Assembly: GCA_903893215.1 (NCBI GenBank)
Contig: CAITLJ010000070.1
Span: 62,001-126,000 of the forward strand
DNA from: an uncultured Ferrovum sp.
GTDB lineage: Bacteria > Pseudomonadota > Gammaproteobacteria > Burkholderiales > Ferrovaceae
Direction: 5' to 3'
Length of the DNA stretch: 64,000 bases
This document shows, one piece after another, positions 17,283 to 26,340 of this stretch. Under the pieces are notes generated by a model that did no database searches, had not been told where the DNA came from, and saw only the letters and a program-made list of their open reading frames with translations. How positions within the stretch are numbered: position 1 is the stretch's first letter; each line of letters starts with the position of its first letter. The translations under genes were made by a program, and so were the position numbers.

Positions 17283-18374
17283 TCAGGCCATGCGACGGTT
17301 GGCACGCCAGAATGTGCCCACATCGTTGAAGCGCACGCCCATCTCACGCATCACGCGATGGGCCACAGGGGCGGTCATCTGACGCAGGTAGAACGGATCA
17401 CGCACCACGAAGTGGTGAATGGCGTGGGTGGAACCGAAGTTGAAGCAGAACAGCTGCATTGGCGCCATCCACCAGGGCGTCAGAACCTGGCATTGCTGCA
17501 TCAGGTTGCCCTCTTCGACGTCCCCGAAATAGTGCATGTTGCTGCCGACAAAATGCAGGCAGAAGGTGCGCAATACATTCGGCCCGAACCACACCACCAC
17601 CGCAAAATCGAGGGCCGGCAGCAGGGACTGGATACTTTGCGGCCATGGGCTGGCATGGCCCTGCAGGTTGGCTATCAGGTTGCCGGCGTGCAGCAGCAGG
17701 AAGGCGTGCCAACTGGTCCAGTGCAGCGTGGTCAACGGGCTGTAGGTGGTAAAGCCCGGGCTGAGCATGCGCTTGGTCAATGCCGACTTAGGGGTCCAGA
17801 TCATCCGCAGGATCAGCGAAAGGGCATTATCGCCCACCATCAGCAGACGACGCGGCCCCCATGCCACCCCGTTGGTGATGGCGCGCTCCTCCATGTCCTT
17901 CACGGTCCCAGAGAACTTGTGGTGGTCCAGATGCAACTGGCGACGTACCCAGGGATTGATCGTGCTTGGCCGCGCCAGCCACACCAGCGCCATCATCAGA
18001 TGGTGGGCCCAGGGCAGCTTGCGGAAATACATCCAGTGGATCAGGTCGTGTTCGATTTCATGGGTGATCGAGGCACAGAACGCGGCCACCAGCACGGTCA
18101 CCCAGGCCGGCTGCCAGCCTTGCGCATAACTCCACGCATTCAACAGCATGCCGGCCAGCGAGACGGCCAGCAGGCTCGCGCCGATGCGGTCCTGCTTCAG
18201 CAGCCAGGGATGCGCAGCACGCAGGCGATCGCTTTCGGCCATGATGCGTTGGCGGATCAGCGCACTGCGCTGTGCGTCGGTCAGCCCCTGACTGGTCTGG
18301 GTGGCCGCCTGACGCGCCAGCAGGAGTTCAGCGGATGACAGGTGGGTGTCTGGCAATTCGGCAACGGAAGTCAT
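17283..18374 (-). CDS. Fatty acid desaturase, first of a tandem pair
   Basis: A 363-residue paralogue of the next gene, with matching His boxes (HEIEHDLIH, HLDHH, HAIHH). The N-terminal 40 residues and the central stretch after HHKFSGT differ most from the copy, suggesting different substrate or position preference. The ATG at 18374 is preferred because it aligns with the paralogue start; a GTG at 18401 is possible. It is the promoter-proximal gene of the operon and is divergent from an AraC-type regulator, which probably controls it. Confidence 0.92.
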   Translation of the reverse strand: MTSVAELPDTHLSSAELLLARQAATQTSQGLTDAQRSALIRQRIMAESDRLRAAHPWLLKQDRIGASLLAVSLAGMLLNAWSYAQGWQPAWVTVLVAAFCASITHEIEHDLIHWMYFRKLPWAHHLMMALVWLARPSTINPWVRRQLHLDHHKFSGTVKDMEERAITNGVAWGPRRLLMVGDNALSLILRMIWTPKSALTKRMLSPGFTTYSPLTTLHWTSWHAFLLLHAGNLIANLQGHASPWPQSIQSLLPALDFAVVVWFGPNVLRTFCLHFVGSNMHYFGDVEEGNLMQQCQVLTPWWMAPMQLFCFNFGSTHAIHHFVVRDPFYLRQMTAPVAHRVMREMGVRFNDVGTFWRANRRMA

Positions 18375-18462
18375 GGCATGGATTGCGGTCACGGGGCACA
18401 CTCAGCGATTGTGTGGAATCGAAATGATTGAACCGCAGTGTAGGGAGCCCATGTACCGTTCG

Positions 18463-18499
18463 CTTGACCTTTGCCGCCAGCGACTTGACCGCCGCTGCC
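18463..18499 (+). promoter_or_regulatory. Direct repeats spaced 21 bp: likely AraC-type operator
   Basis: CTTGACC occurs at 18463-18469 and again at 18484-18490, exactly 21 bases apart, with further partial matches downstream in each unit (CCGCC/TGCC). AraC-family proteins bind direct half-sites two helical turns apart. The site lies between the divergent desaturase operon and the AraC gene, ending just before the regulator ATG. Confidence 0.5.
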
Positions 18500-18506
18500 A
18501 ATCTGC

Positions 18507-19526
18507 ATGACTGCGGCCACTACGCTTGGCACCTGGGTGCGCGCCATTGTTGCCGCGCTGGATGCGGCGGGTGTGGATGGTCGCGCGTTGATGGTCGAGG
18601 CAGGACTCGATCCCGACCTGCTGGGCAGCCATGATGCGCGCTACCCGCAGGAGGGCAGCACCCGTTTGTGGCATCTGGCAGTGGCGCGCACCGGGGATGA
18701 GGCGTTCGGTTTGCGGGTGGCACGGCATGTACGGATCACGACGTTCCATTCGCTGGGTTACACCATGGTGGCCAGTCCGACGCTGGGTGCGGCCTTTGAG
18801 CGCATGGCACGTTTTTTTGCGATCGTGGCCAACAGCTTCCGGCTGGAGCTGCGCCGGGGGCCGGTGGAGTGGCAGCTGGTGCTGCCTTACGATCAACACA
18901 GCGCCCGCCCGGCCGACCCGGCAGTGGATGCCTTGATGTCGATCAGCCTGCGTACCTGCCGCAGCCTGCTCGGCAGCGATTTTCAGCCATTGCGGATTGC
19001 CCTGTGCCGCGCTGAGCCAATCAACCTGCAGGCATTCACCGACATTCTGCGCGCACCTTTGCTGTTTGGTCAGCCGCTCGACATGCTGGTGATTTCTGCG
19101 CAGGACGCGGCACGACCCCTCGAAACTGCCAACCAGGATCTGGCGCAGCAGAATGATCTGGTGGCAATGGCCTATCTGGAGCGGCTGGAGGCGGCAAATC
19201 TGGTGCAGCGGGTGGCTGCGGCCATCACCCGTCTGTTGCCGCAGGGCGAGCCGGCCCAGGAGCAGGTGGCGCAAAACCTGGCGCTCAGCACGCGCAGCCT
19301 GCAACGTCGTCTGGCACAGGAGGGTACCAGCTGGCAGGCCTTGCTGGAGTCCACTCGCCAGTCGCAGGCACGCACGTATCTGGCAAATCCGCGCTTCAGC
19401 ATCACCGAGGTGGCCTTCCTGCTCGGATTTTCGGACGCCAGCGCATTCACGCGCGCTTTCCGACGCTGGTACGGCGAAAGTCCCAGTGCCTGGCGGGCTG
19501 CCCAGGCAACGTCAGCGCAACAGTAG
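18507..19526 (+). CDS. AraC-family transcriptional regulator (OruR/ArgR-like)
   Basis: A 339-residue regulator. An N-terminal Arabinose_bd-type ligand domain (about 15-200) precedes a C-terminal double helix-turn-helix (about 235-335). The second HTH contains the family signature ITEVAFLLGFSDASAFTRAF followed by RRWYGESP. It is divergent from two fatty acid desaturases. Members with this architecture often respond to fatty acids or amino acids, so control of the desaturase operon is the simplest reading. It converges with the EamA gene, whose stop lies ten bases away. Confidence 0.92.
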   Translation: MTAATTLGTWVRAIVAALDAAGVDGRALMVEAGLDPDLLGSHDARYPQEGSTRLWHLAVARTGDEAFGLRVARHVRITTFHSLGYTMVASPTLGAAFERMARFFAIVANSFRLELRRGPVEWQLVLPYDQHSARPADPAVDALMSISLRTCRSLLGSDFQPLRIALCRAEPINLQAFTDILRAPLLFGQPLDMLVISAQDAARPLETANQDLAQQNDLVAMAYLERLEAANLVQRVAAAITRLLPQGEPAQEQVAQNLALSTRSLQRRLAQEGTSWQALLESTRQSQARTYLANPRFSITEVAFLLGFSDASAFTRAFRRWYGESPSAWRAAQATSAQQ

Positions 19527-19536
19527 CAGGCTTGCT

Positions 19537-20787
19537 TCACCCGGCTTCGTTGGGGGAGTCTGCAACGGCGTGGCGTTGCGTGGCGTGGCCATGACGATGA
19601 TGCAGGTCCGGAAAATGCACATGCCGGTGCAGCAAGGGCGCGTGCGTATGGACATGAGTGTGGGGTTGCGTGCCATCCCAGGCGAAATCATGCGCGTGCT
19701 GGTGATGGGCATCGTGCATGTGTGCATGCTGATGCTCCAGCGCCTCGTGCTGGTGCCAATGGGCGTGTCGCTCGCGTACATGCAGCCATAGGCCCAGCGC
19801 AATCAACGCCGCGGCTGGCCACAGCAGTGCAGGCGCTGGCTCGCGCAACACCAGCAGGGCGATGCTGACGCCCGCAAACGGTGCCAGTCCAAACCACGCG
19901 CCGGTGCGCGCTGCGCCGAGCAATGCCTGGGCGCGCACATAGGCCACCAGACTGATGCCGTAGCCGATACACCCGGTCAGCAATGCCAATGGAATGCTGC
20001 CACGCACCGTCTGCAGTTGGTCAAGCAAGGGTTGCACGCCGCCGGCCACCACGCTGGCCAGCAGCAGGTTGACGCTGCCAGCCACCAGTCCCTTCCAGCA
20101 GGCAATGGCGCGCGCATCCAGATTGGCGGCACCCCGGGTCAGGTTGTTGTCCACGGCCCAGGCCAGACAGGCCAGTGCGATCAGGAGCGGCCCGCGCAGT
20201 TGGTCAGGCTGGACAGCTACCGCGCCGGCCTGATCCGGCCAGGCCAGCAACAGGCCACCCGCCACCACGCACAGCATGCCGCTCGCTACCCCGGCGTCGA
20301 CGCTCTCACCGAACACGCACCAGGCCAATACGGCGGTCATCACGCCTTCCAGGTTGAGCAGCAGCGCTGCGCTGCTGGCAGCGGTGGATTGCAGGCCAAG
20401 CATCAGGGCAATCGGGGCGAGCACGCCGCCACAGGCGATCGCACCGCCCAGATGCCAGAGTGCGCGCTGCTGCTCGCGCATCGCCAGGGCCGATCGGATG
20501 TTGTGCGCGCTGGCGGAGAGCCGCAGCGGCAATGCCTGCAGGGCGTCGGTGGAATTCTTGCCCGTCCGTGGTCGTGCGCTGAGGATCCGGCCAGCCAGCC
20601 ACAGGATGCCAAGTCCGATGCCACTGCCCAGATACAGCAGCGCGGAGAGCAGCACCGGCGGCACGCGCTCCAGTAGCCAATGCGCACCCGGTGTGCTGGC
20701 ACCGAACAGCACGGCTGCCAGCACTGCCAGGCTGATGCCGGGGGCCTGCCCAGACCGAGGCCAGCGCAGCCGGCGTTCAGCGACCAC
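19537..20787 (-). CDS. EamA-family (DMT) transporter with a histidine-rich tail
   Basis: About 416 residues. No ATG fits the conserved start; I propose the GTG at 20787, which overlaps the end of the upstream TPR-oxygenase gene by eleven bases and implies translational coupling. Ten hydrophobic helices in two EamA repeats span about residues 15-330. The last 80 residues form a cytoplasmic or periplasmic tail with about 25 histidines (HXH and HH clusters, e.g. HEALEHQHAHMHDAHHQ). Such tails bind Zn, Ni, Co or Cu. EamA carriers move metabolites, and some, such as CntI of pseudopaline systems, export metallophores. The substrate is unknown; a metal link is inferred from the tail and the TonB receptor in the operon. 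Confidence 0.85.
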   Translation of the reverse strand: MVAERRLRWPRSGQAPGISLAVLAAVLFGASTPGAHWLLERVPPVLLSALLYLGSGIGLGILWLAGRILSARPRTGKNSTDALQALPLRLSASAHNIRSALAMREQQRALWHLGGAIACGGVLAPIALMLGLQSTAASSAALLLNLEGVMTAVLAWCVFGESVDAGVASGMLCVVAGGLLLAWPDQAGAVAVQPDQLRGPLLIALACLAWAVDNNLTRGAANLDARAIACWKGLVAGSVNLLLASVVAGGVQPLLDQLQTVRGSIPLALLTGCIGYGISLVAYVRAQALLGAARTGAWFGLAPFAGVSIALLVLREPAPALLWPAAALIALGLWLHVRERHAHWHQHEALEHQHAHMHDAHHQHAHDFAWDGTQPHTHVHTHAPLLHRHVHFPDLHHRHGHATQRHAVADSPNEAG

Positions 20788-22402
20788 GGCCGGGGCCAAT
20801 GTCAAAGGCGACACAGATACGCAACTGGTCCGACTGATAGGGCAGGGTGCGGTGGAACAGCGAGGAAGGAAACAGCACCAGATCGCCCACGGCAGGCGTG
20901 ATGGTGCACACCGGAAAATCCTGACCCAGGCGCGGGTGGTCGTCACCATCGGTGCTGAACTCGATGCTGCCGTCCAGTTGTCCCGGCGGCGTGTCGGGCA
21001 TGGCCAGATACACACAGCCGCTGATCCAGCCTTCCTCGTGGATATGCGATGTCAGGTGGCCGCCCTGGCGCATGCTGATGAACCAGGAGCTCATGAAGTC
21101 GGGCTGGTGCGGAAACGCTTCGATCAGGGTGCAGGGGCTGGCGGCAAATTGCTGCCTATAGTGAGCCACCTGATCGCGCACCAAAGCCGCCAGTGCCTGA
21201 ATCGGCGGGTCGGAACGACGGAACAGGTTGCCAGCCGATTGGGTACCGTTGTGCAGCCGTCCCTGTTTGCGTTCCGCCATCGCAGTGTTGGCAATTGCCT
21301 GCAGCAGGTCGCGCAGTAGCGCGCTGCCAGGCCGGAGTTCGGGCAACCCCACATGCAGGATGTGCTGCAAGGGTTGCGGACAGAAACGGACCGGATCATC
21401 GGTACCGAAATTCACGGCATGGTGCGCCGATAAGGTGGCCAGCATGGGGGAATGATGGGCGTCGGGCTGCTGCAGGCGCAGGGCAAGCTCGCTGCGCCAC
21501 TGCGCAAACTCGCGCGCCTTGTACAGGCAGTACAGCGCCCGGTCGGTGTCTTGGCGGTTGCCCGTCTGGCGGAAGTGGACGGCGGCTGCCGCATGGTCGC
21601 CGCTATCCTGCAGGAACACCGCAAGATGGTGGTGCGCGGAACCCAGCGTGGGTTGCAACTGCAGTGCCTGGCGGAAATGCGCCACGGCACGCTCGCTGTT
21701 GCCCTGCGCCCGCAGCGCAGCACCCAGCCGGTCGTGGGCTTCGGCCAGTCCCGACTGCAGGTGCAGCGCCTGTTGGTAGGCGGCAATGGCAAGGTCCAGC
21801 GACCCTTGGTTATGCAAGGCGCTGCCCAGACTCATCTGCAGGCGTGCCTGCACCGCGGCACTCTGGTCAGGAATGTCGAGAGCCCGGCGATAGGCGTTGA
21901 TCGCGGCGTCCAGCTGCCCCTGCAGCTGCTGCACGGCGCCGAGATTTCCCCAGGCTTCTGCGTAGCCAGGCTGCAAGTCTGCGGCGCGCTGATAACAGCG
22001 CGCCGCATCCGCCAGTTGGCCGAGTGCCTGAAAGGCAGCCCCCAGATTGAAATGTGCGACGACGGCCCCGGGTTTCAGGCGCAGGCCGCGCTGGTAAGCG
22101 ATCACCGCATCGGCGTGGCGCTGCAGGCTGACCAGGGCCAGCGCCAGATTGAACTGGACTTCGGCCACCTTCGGCTGCAGTTGTGCCGCAGCGTCGAAAT
22201 GCGGCAGGGCCTGCGCCATTGCACCCCGCTGGGCGAGCAGCGCGGCCAGCACACTCTGCGCCACGGCAGTGGCCGGAAAGCGTTGCACAATCTGTGTGGC
22301 CAGTTGCTCAGCGTGCGGACCAAGTCCCTGATTGAAGGCCTGCAGCAAGGTTTGTACCTGTGCAGCAGGTGCCTGCGCGGCCTGTGGATTCGGCTTGCTC
22401 AT
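20777..22402 (-). CDS. TPR-repeat protein with C-terminal 2OG-Fe(II) oxygenase domain
   Basis: A 541-residue protein starting at the ATG at 22402. Residues of about 10-300 are seven to nine tetratricopeptide repeats (for example AVVAHFNLGAAFQALGQLAD), a protein-interaction superhelix. The C-terminal 200 residues match putative 2-oxoglutarate/Fe(II) oxygenases of the prolyl-hydroxylase group: HIHEEGW at 453-459 gives the HxE/D pair, His517 in SSLFH is the distal ligand, and Arg in QLRICVAF may bind 2-oxoglutarate. It probably hydroxylates a peptide or small-molecule substrate in the cytoplasm. It lies between a TonB receptor (93 bp upstream) and the overlapping EamA transporter. Confidence 0.85.
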   Translation of the reverse strand: MSKPNPQAAQAPAAQVQTLLQAFNQGLGPHAEQLATQIVQRFPATAVAQSVLAALLAQRGAMAQALPHFDAAAQLQPKVAEVQFNLALALVSLQRHADAVIAYQRGLRLKPGAVVAHFNLGAAFQALGQLADAARCYQRAADLQPGYAEAWGNLGAVQQLQGQLDAAINAYRRALDIPDQSAAVQARLQMSLGSALHNQGSLDLAIAAYQQALHLQSGLAEAHDRLGAALRAQGNSERAVAHFRQALQLQPTLGSAHHHLAVFLQDSGDHAAAAVHFRQTGNRQDTDRALYCLYKAREFAQWRSELALRLQQPDAHHSPMLATLSAHHAVNFGTDDPVRFCPQPLQHILHVGLPELRPGSALLRDLLQAIANTAMAERKQGRLHNGTQSAGNLFRRSDPPIQALAALVRDQVAHYRQQFAASPCTLIEAFPHQPDFMSSWFISMRQGGHLTSHIHEEGWISGCVYLAMPDTPPGQLDGSIEFSTDGDDHPRLGQDFPVCTITPAVGDLVLFPSSLFHRTLPYQSDQLRICVAFDIGPGRGR

Positions 22403-22495
22403 CGCGGATCCTGCAATGGGGGGCAATGCCGTGTACGCGCCGACATCACCCGGTCTGATCGATGGGACGCAGTGTAGAGCAAGCCCTGCCAGATG

Positions 22496-24634
22496 TCAGA
22501 AACGCAGGGTCAGATTGCTGAACAGCGTGCGGCGCAAGCCATACTGCGGGGCGCCGACGCCCACCCCGGTGCCATCGCGCAGCAGGTAGCTGCGATCGAA
22601 CAGGTTGAGCAGCGCCACACGCAGTTCAATCTCGTGGTCATCGCCCACGGTCCATGCGTGGCTGGCCGAGACGTTGAATACCGCATAGCCCGGCAGATGG
22701 TCGCCATTGGGGACCGTTGCGCTGCTGCGGCGCAGGCCGCTGCCGGCCACCAGATCGGCGTTGATCTGGTTGTCGCCCACATGCGCGCTCGCGCCAGCCG
22801 AACCCGTCCAGGTCTGGTCATGGTCAAGGTGGATCGGGTGGGCGGCAATGTAGGCAAGTTCACCCGGTGCAAACAGCGCCTGCGCTGTCACGATCTGGCT
22901 GGCCATGGCGCGTTGCCATGCCAGGTTGCCGTAGGCCGACCAGCGCCTGTCGCTGTAGGTGGCCGACAGTTCAATGCCGTGCACGCGCGCTTGTGCGTAG
23001 TTGTAGGGCGACAGGATCAGCGCCTGTCCGAACTGGCCCTCGTCGAGCAGATCGCTCGCCTCCTTGAGGTAGGTGTCCACAGCCAGGGTGAGATGGCTGT
23101 CTACGGTGTGCGCGATGCCAAGGTCGTAGTAACTGCTGCGTTCGGAGCGCACGGCATCGGCGACCGGGCTGGCGGCGGCATTGGTGGTGCCGGCAAACAG
23201 CGCAATCGAGCGTTGTGCGGACAGTTCCTGTGGCGGCGGGGTGAAGTAGCGCGAGAAGCCGGCATGCAGCAGGCTGCTGTCGCTGAGCTTGTAGGCTACG
23301 TTCAGGCGCGGGCTGAGTTGCTGTTCGTCGAGATAGGCGCGCACATGGTCAAGGCGCAGCCCGTAGTTGAGGGTCAGGCGCGCGTCGGGGTGCCATTCGT
23401 CCTGGGCATACAGGCTGGTCTGCTGACCAGCCGTACTGCTCCCGTCCTGACGCTGTACCGGCAGGGTGCTGTCCTGCAGACCCTGGGTGTCGGTGGTAAA
23501 CAGGGTGGCCTGTGTACCGGTGCTGCTCAGTATGCTGGTGTAGGCGCCGCCAGCGCGCAGGGTATGCTGGCTGCTTAGCTTCCAGGCGGCATCCAGCTGC
23601 AGTCCGTTGCTGCTGGCGCTGCGCAGGCTGTCGGTGGCCACCCCGTTGAAGATCAGGTCACCGGCCACATCAGGCTGGAACTGCAGGCTGGAGTATTGGT
23701 GAAACGCCGACACCTGATAGCTGACGGCGCCTTCGGTGTGTTGCAGGGATACCGCGGCAAACCGGTTGTTTTCCTGTTGCTGCTCATTGAGTGTGGCCGA
23801 GGCCACACTGGTCTGGCCGTTGAGTGCGTTGCTCAGACCTTGCAGTGTGTAATTGGCGCCCAGTCCCGGGGTGTCGGGAATCTGGAAGCTGCCGTGATAG
23901 GCACCAAGCATCAGGCCCGCACGGGTGTTCTGGTCGACGAACCAGCTCAGGTTGACGAAGGCGCGCTGCTGGCGGGTTTGGTCATGCAGGGCGCTGTCGG
24001 AGGGTTGCGGGTTTTCGATACCCTGCGCGCTGGCGAGGCCACTGGCCGATACGTACCAGGTGTGGGTGGCGTCGCTGCCGAACACTTGTGCGGAGGGCTC
24101 GAGCAGCCCATGGTCCCCCAGCCCGAGTTCGATCTGGCCGCCCGGCGCGATGTGCCCTTCACGGGTCTGGATTTCGACCACACCAGCCGTGCGCAGGCCG
24201 TATTGGGCGGGCAGGGCACCGGTCAGAAAATTCAGCCGCTCGACAAAACGCGTGTCAATGGCGGTGCCAAAACCGGACAGGTTCTCCGGTAGCTGGATGC
24301 CATTGATGCGGTATTGCACGTTGCCATGGTCGTCACGCACATGCAGGCCGCCGGACCCTTTGGAGTCCTGGCTGACGCCCGGCAGGTGCAGCAGCACCTC
24401 GTCAAAGCTGCTGGCGCTGCCTTGGCCAAGGGCCTCCAGACCGTTGCTGTCGATCGAGTAGACTGTGGTGCCTACCGAGGGCGACAGGTCGATGCGCGCA
24501 TCACGCAAGCGCCCCGAGGTAACCGCGATCGGGTCCAGGGTCCCGGCCTTGGCGGGAGGGTCGGTCACCTCCGCATGGGCCTCGACGTGGGCCAGCAGGC
24601 AGATAATGGAGGATTGCAGCAGGATTCTACGCAT
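22496..24634 (-). CDS. TonB-dependent outer-membrane receptor
   Basis: A 712-residue receptor with a signal peptide (cleavage near AHAE), a plug domain at about 35-150 (DEVLLHLPGVSQDSKGSGGLHVRDD in pieces, then RINGIQLPE) and a 22-strand barrel ending in Phe (LTLRF). A canonical TonB box is not obvious, though DPIAVTS near residue 35 may serve. The ligand is unknown. It heads the operon with the TPR-oxygenase and the His-tailed EamA transporter, which suggests uptake of a metal complex. The divergent gene is a chromate transporter. Confidence 0.93.
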   Translation of the reverse strand: MRRILLQSSIICLLAHVEAHAEVTDPPAKAGTLDPIAVTSGRLRDARIDLSPSVGTTVYSIDSNGLEALGQGSASSFDEVLLHLPGVSQDSKGSGGLHVRDDHGNVQYRINGIQLPENLSGFGTAIDTRFVERLNFLTGALPAQYGLRTAGVVEIQTREGHIAPGGQIELGLGDHGLLEPSAQVFGSDATHTWYVSASGLASAQGIENPQPSDSALHDQTRQQRAFVNLSWFVDQNTRAGLMLGAYHGSFQIPDTPGLGANYTLQGLSNALNGQTSVASATLNEQQQENNRFAAVSLQHTEGAVSYQVSAFHQYSSLQFQPDVAGDLIFNGVATDSLRSASSNGLQLDAAWKLSSQHTLRAGGAYTSILSSTGTQATLFTTDTQGLQDSTLPVQRQDGSSTAGQQTSLYAQDEWHPDARLTLNYGLRLDHVRAYLDEQQLSPRLNVAYKLSDSSLLHAGFSRYFTPPPQELSAQRSIALFAGTTNAAASPVADAVRSERSSYYDLGIAHTVDSHLTLAVDTYLKEASDLLDEGQFGQALILSPYNYAQARVHGIELSATYSDRRWSAYGNLAWQRAMASQIVTAQALFAPGELAYIAAHPIHLDHDQTWTGSAGASAHVGDNQINADLVAGSGLRRSSATVPNGDHLPGYAVFNVSASHAWTVGDDHEIELRVALLNLFDRSYLLRDGTGVGVGAPQYGLRRTLFSNLTLRF

Positions 24635-24652
24635 GGCGGCAGGTTAGCATGC

Positions 24653-24674
24653 CCGCCCGGCCGACTCCGGGCGG
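24653..24674. repeat. Inverted repeat in the tonB-receptor/chrA divergent region
   Basis: CCGCCCGG (24653-24660) and CCGGGCGG (24667-24674) are perfect complements with a six-base spacer, 18 bp upstream of the receptor ATG. This could be an operator or the hairpin of a short leader. In GC-rich DNA such repeats also arise by chance. Confidence 0.3.
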
Positions 24675-24831
24675 ACCACATGTCAAATCATGCAAAACTT
24701 GGCACGGCCTGCAGTAGGGAATGCCGGGTGGCAAGCGGCGGCAAAGCTGACCCGGCCTTTGCGCACCCGGTCACGACCCGCGTAGGATGGGCGGGCACAG
24801 CGCAAGTTCCAGCCGATCACGAGTCAGCGTC

Positions 24832-26220
24832 ATGTCCTCCCGTCCCGCCGCCGTCAGCTTTCTGCAGGCCCTGCGTTTTTGGGGGCATCTTGGGCTGGTC
24901 AGCTTTGGCGGCCCGGCCGGTCAGATCGCGATCATGCATCAGGAGTTGGTGGAGCGCCGGCACTGGATTTCGGAGCGACGCTTCCTGCACGCACTGAATT
25001 ACTGCATGGTTCTGCCCGGTCCGGAAGCGCAGCAGCTCGCCACCTACATCGGTTGGCTGATGCATCGTAATGCGGGCGGGCTGATGGCGGGCGGCCTGTT
25101 CGTGCTGCCTTCGCTAGTGCTGCTGATCGGCCTGTCCTGGGTGTACGCCGCCTTCGGGCATCTGGCGCTGGTGGCTGGCGTATTTTACGGGGTGAAGCCA
25201 GCCGTGACCGCCATCGTGCTGCAAGCGGCGCATCGCATCGGCAAACGCACGCTGCGCAACAGTGTGCTGGGCAGCCTGGCGCTGGCCGCCTTCGTCGGTA
25301 TTTTCTTTTTTGACCTGCCGTTTCCGCTGATCGTACTGGTAGCGGCTGCCCTCGGCGTGCTGGGTGGGCGCTGGCGCCCGCGCCTGTTCCAGTTGGGCGG
25401 CGCGCATGGCGGCGCGCTGAAGGGTTATGGCCCTGCGCTGATTGATGATGACACGCCGTCACCGCTGCACGCCCGACCTGATCGCGCCCGCCTGACACGC
25501 GTGGTGCTGGTGGGGGCCGCATGCTGGTTGCTGCCCATGCTGGCGCTGCGCATGGTGGCGCAGACGCAACCCGCGTTTCTGGCCATGGGCTGGTTTTTCA
25601 GCAAGGCGGCGCTGCTCACCTTTGGTGGCGCTTATGCGGTGCTGCCTTATGTGTATCAGGGGGCGGTGAGCCACTTTGCCTGGCTCAGCGCCGGCCAGAT
25701 GATCGACGGGCTGGCCCTTGGCGAGACCACGCCGGGGCCGCTGATCATGGTGGTGGCGTTTGTCGGGTTCATGGCCGGCTATGCGCACGCCTTGCTGGGC
25801 CCCGATCAATTGTTCCTGGCCGGCGCGCTGGCGGCCGTCGTGGTCACCTGGTTCACCTTCCTACCCTCTTTTGTGTTCGTGCTGGCGGGCGGGCCGCTGG
25901 TGGAGGCCAGTCGCGATTCCGTGCACCTGACGGCACCACTCACTGCAATCACAGCGGCGGTGGTGGGCGTGATCGTCAATCTGGCGCTGTTCTTTGCCCT
26001 GCACGTCCTCTGGCCTGCCGGCACTGGCCTGCAGGTTCGCGGCGTGGCTGATCTGGCAGCCGTGATTCCGGCGACCCTGCAGCGCATGGATGGGCTGGCG
26101 CTGGTGCTGATGCTGGCTGCAGCGCTGGCCCTGCTGCGTTTTGGCCGCAGCGTGCCACAGGTGATCCTGACGTGTGCCGCGCTTGGCGCATGGGGCCATT
26201 GGCTGGGCTTGGGCGGTTGA
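24832..26220 (+). CDS. chrA: Chromate transporter, long-chain ChrA
   Basis: A 462-residue membrane protein of the CHR family with two homologous halves. Motifs in each half are clear: FGGPAGQIA and LPGPEAQQLATYIGW in the first, FGGAYAVLPYV and GETTPGPLIMVVAF in the second. ChrA exports chromate (or sulfate-like oxyanions) from the cytoplasm using the proton motive force and gives chromate resistance. The ATG at 24832 starts the conserved protein. There is no chrB or chrF next to it; DUF3429 follows 120 bp later. Confidence 0.93.
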   Translation: MSSRPAAVSFLQALRFWGHLGLVSFGGPAGQIAIMHQELVERRHWISERRFLHALNYCMVLPGPEAQQLATYIGWLMHRNAGGLMAGGLFVLPSLVLLIGLSWVYAAFGHLALVAGVFYGVKPAVTAIVLQAAHRIGKRTLRNSVLGSLALAAFVGIFFFDLPFPLIVLVAAALGVLGGRWRPRLFQLGGAHGGALKGYGPALIDDDTPSPLHARPDRARLTRVVLVGAACWLLPMLALRMVAQTQPAFLAMGWFFSKAALLTFGGAYAVLPYVYQGAVSHFAWLSAGQMIDGLALGETTPGPLIMVVAFVGFMAGYAHALLGPDQLFLAGALAAVVVTWFTFLPSFVFVLAGGPLVEASRDSVHLTAPLTAITAAVVGVIVNLALFFALHVLWPAGTGLQVRGVADLAAVIPATLQRMDGLALVLMLAAALALLRFGRSVPQVILTCAALGAWGHWLGLGG

Positions 26221-26340
26221 AAATGGTGGCGATGGCCGGGTTGCCGTTTGCGCCGGGCAGGTGCGGGGGCTTGTGCTGCAGGATCGCCGCTTTCGGTAGA
26301 CTGGTGGGCTCCTGTTCCTTGTTGACCACGCCCGCTTGCC

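Noticed and set aside
16536-18338. A 600-codon open frame on the plus strand across both desaturase genes
   Set aside because: It is antisense to two genes with complete His boxes; the frame is open because of GC-rich third positions, and its protein is low-complexity His/Gln/Gly-rich with no domain.
20788-21015. An upstream extension of the EamA transporter
   Set aside because: It would read the oxygenase domain of the TPR protein in the wrong frame; the extension is Arg/Ser/Pro/Cys-rich and not membrane-like.
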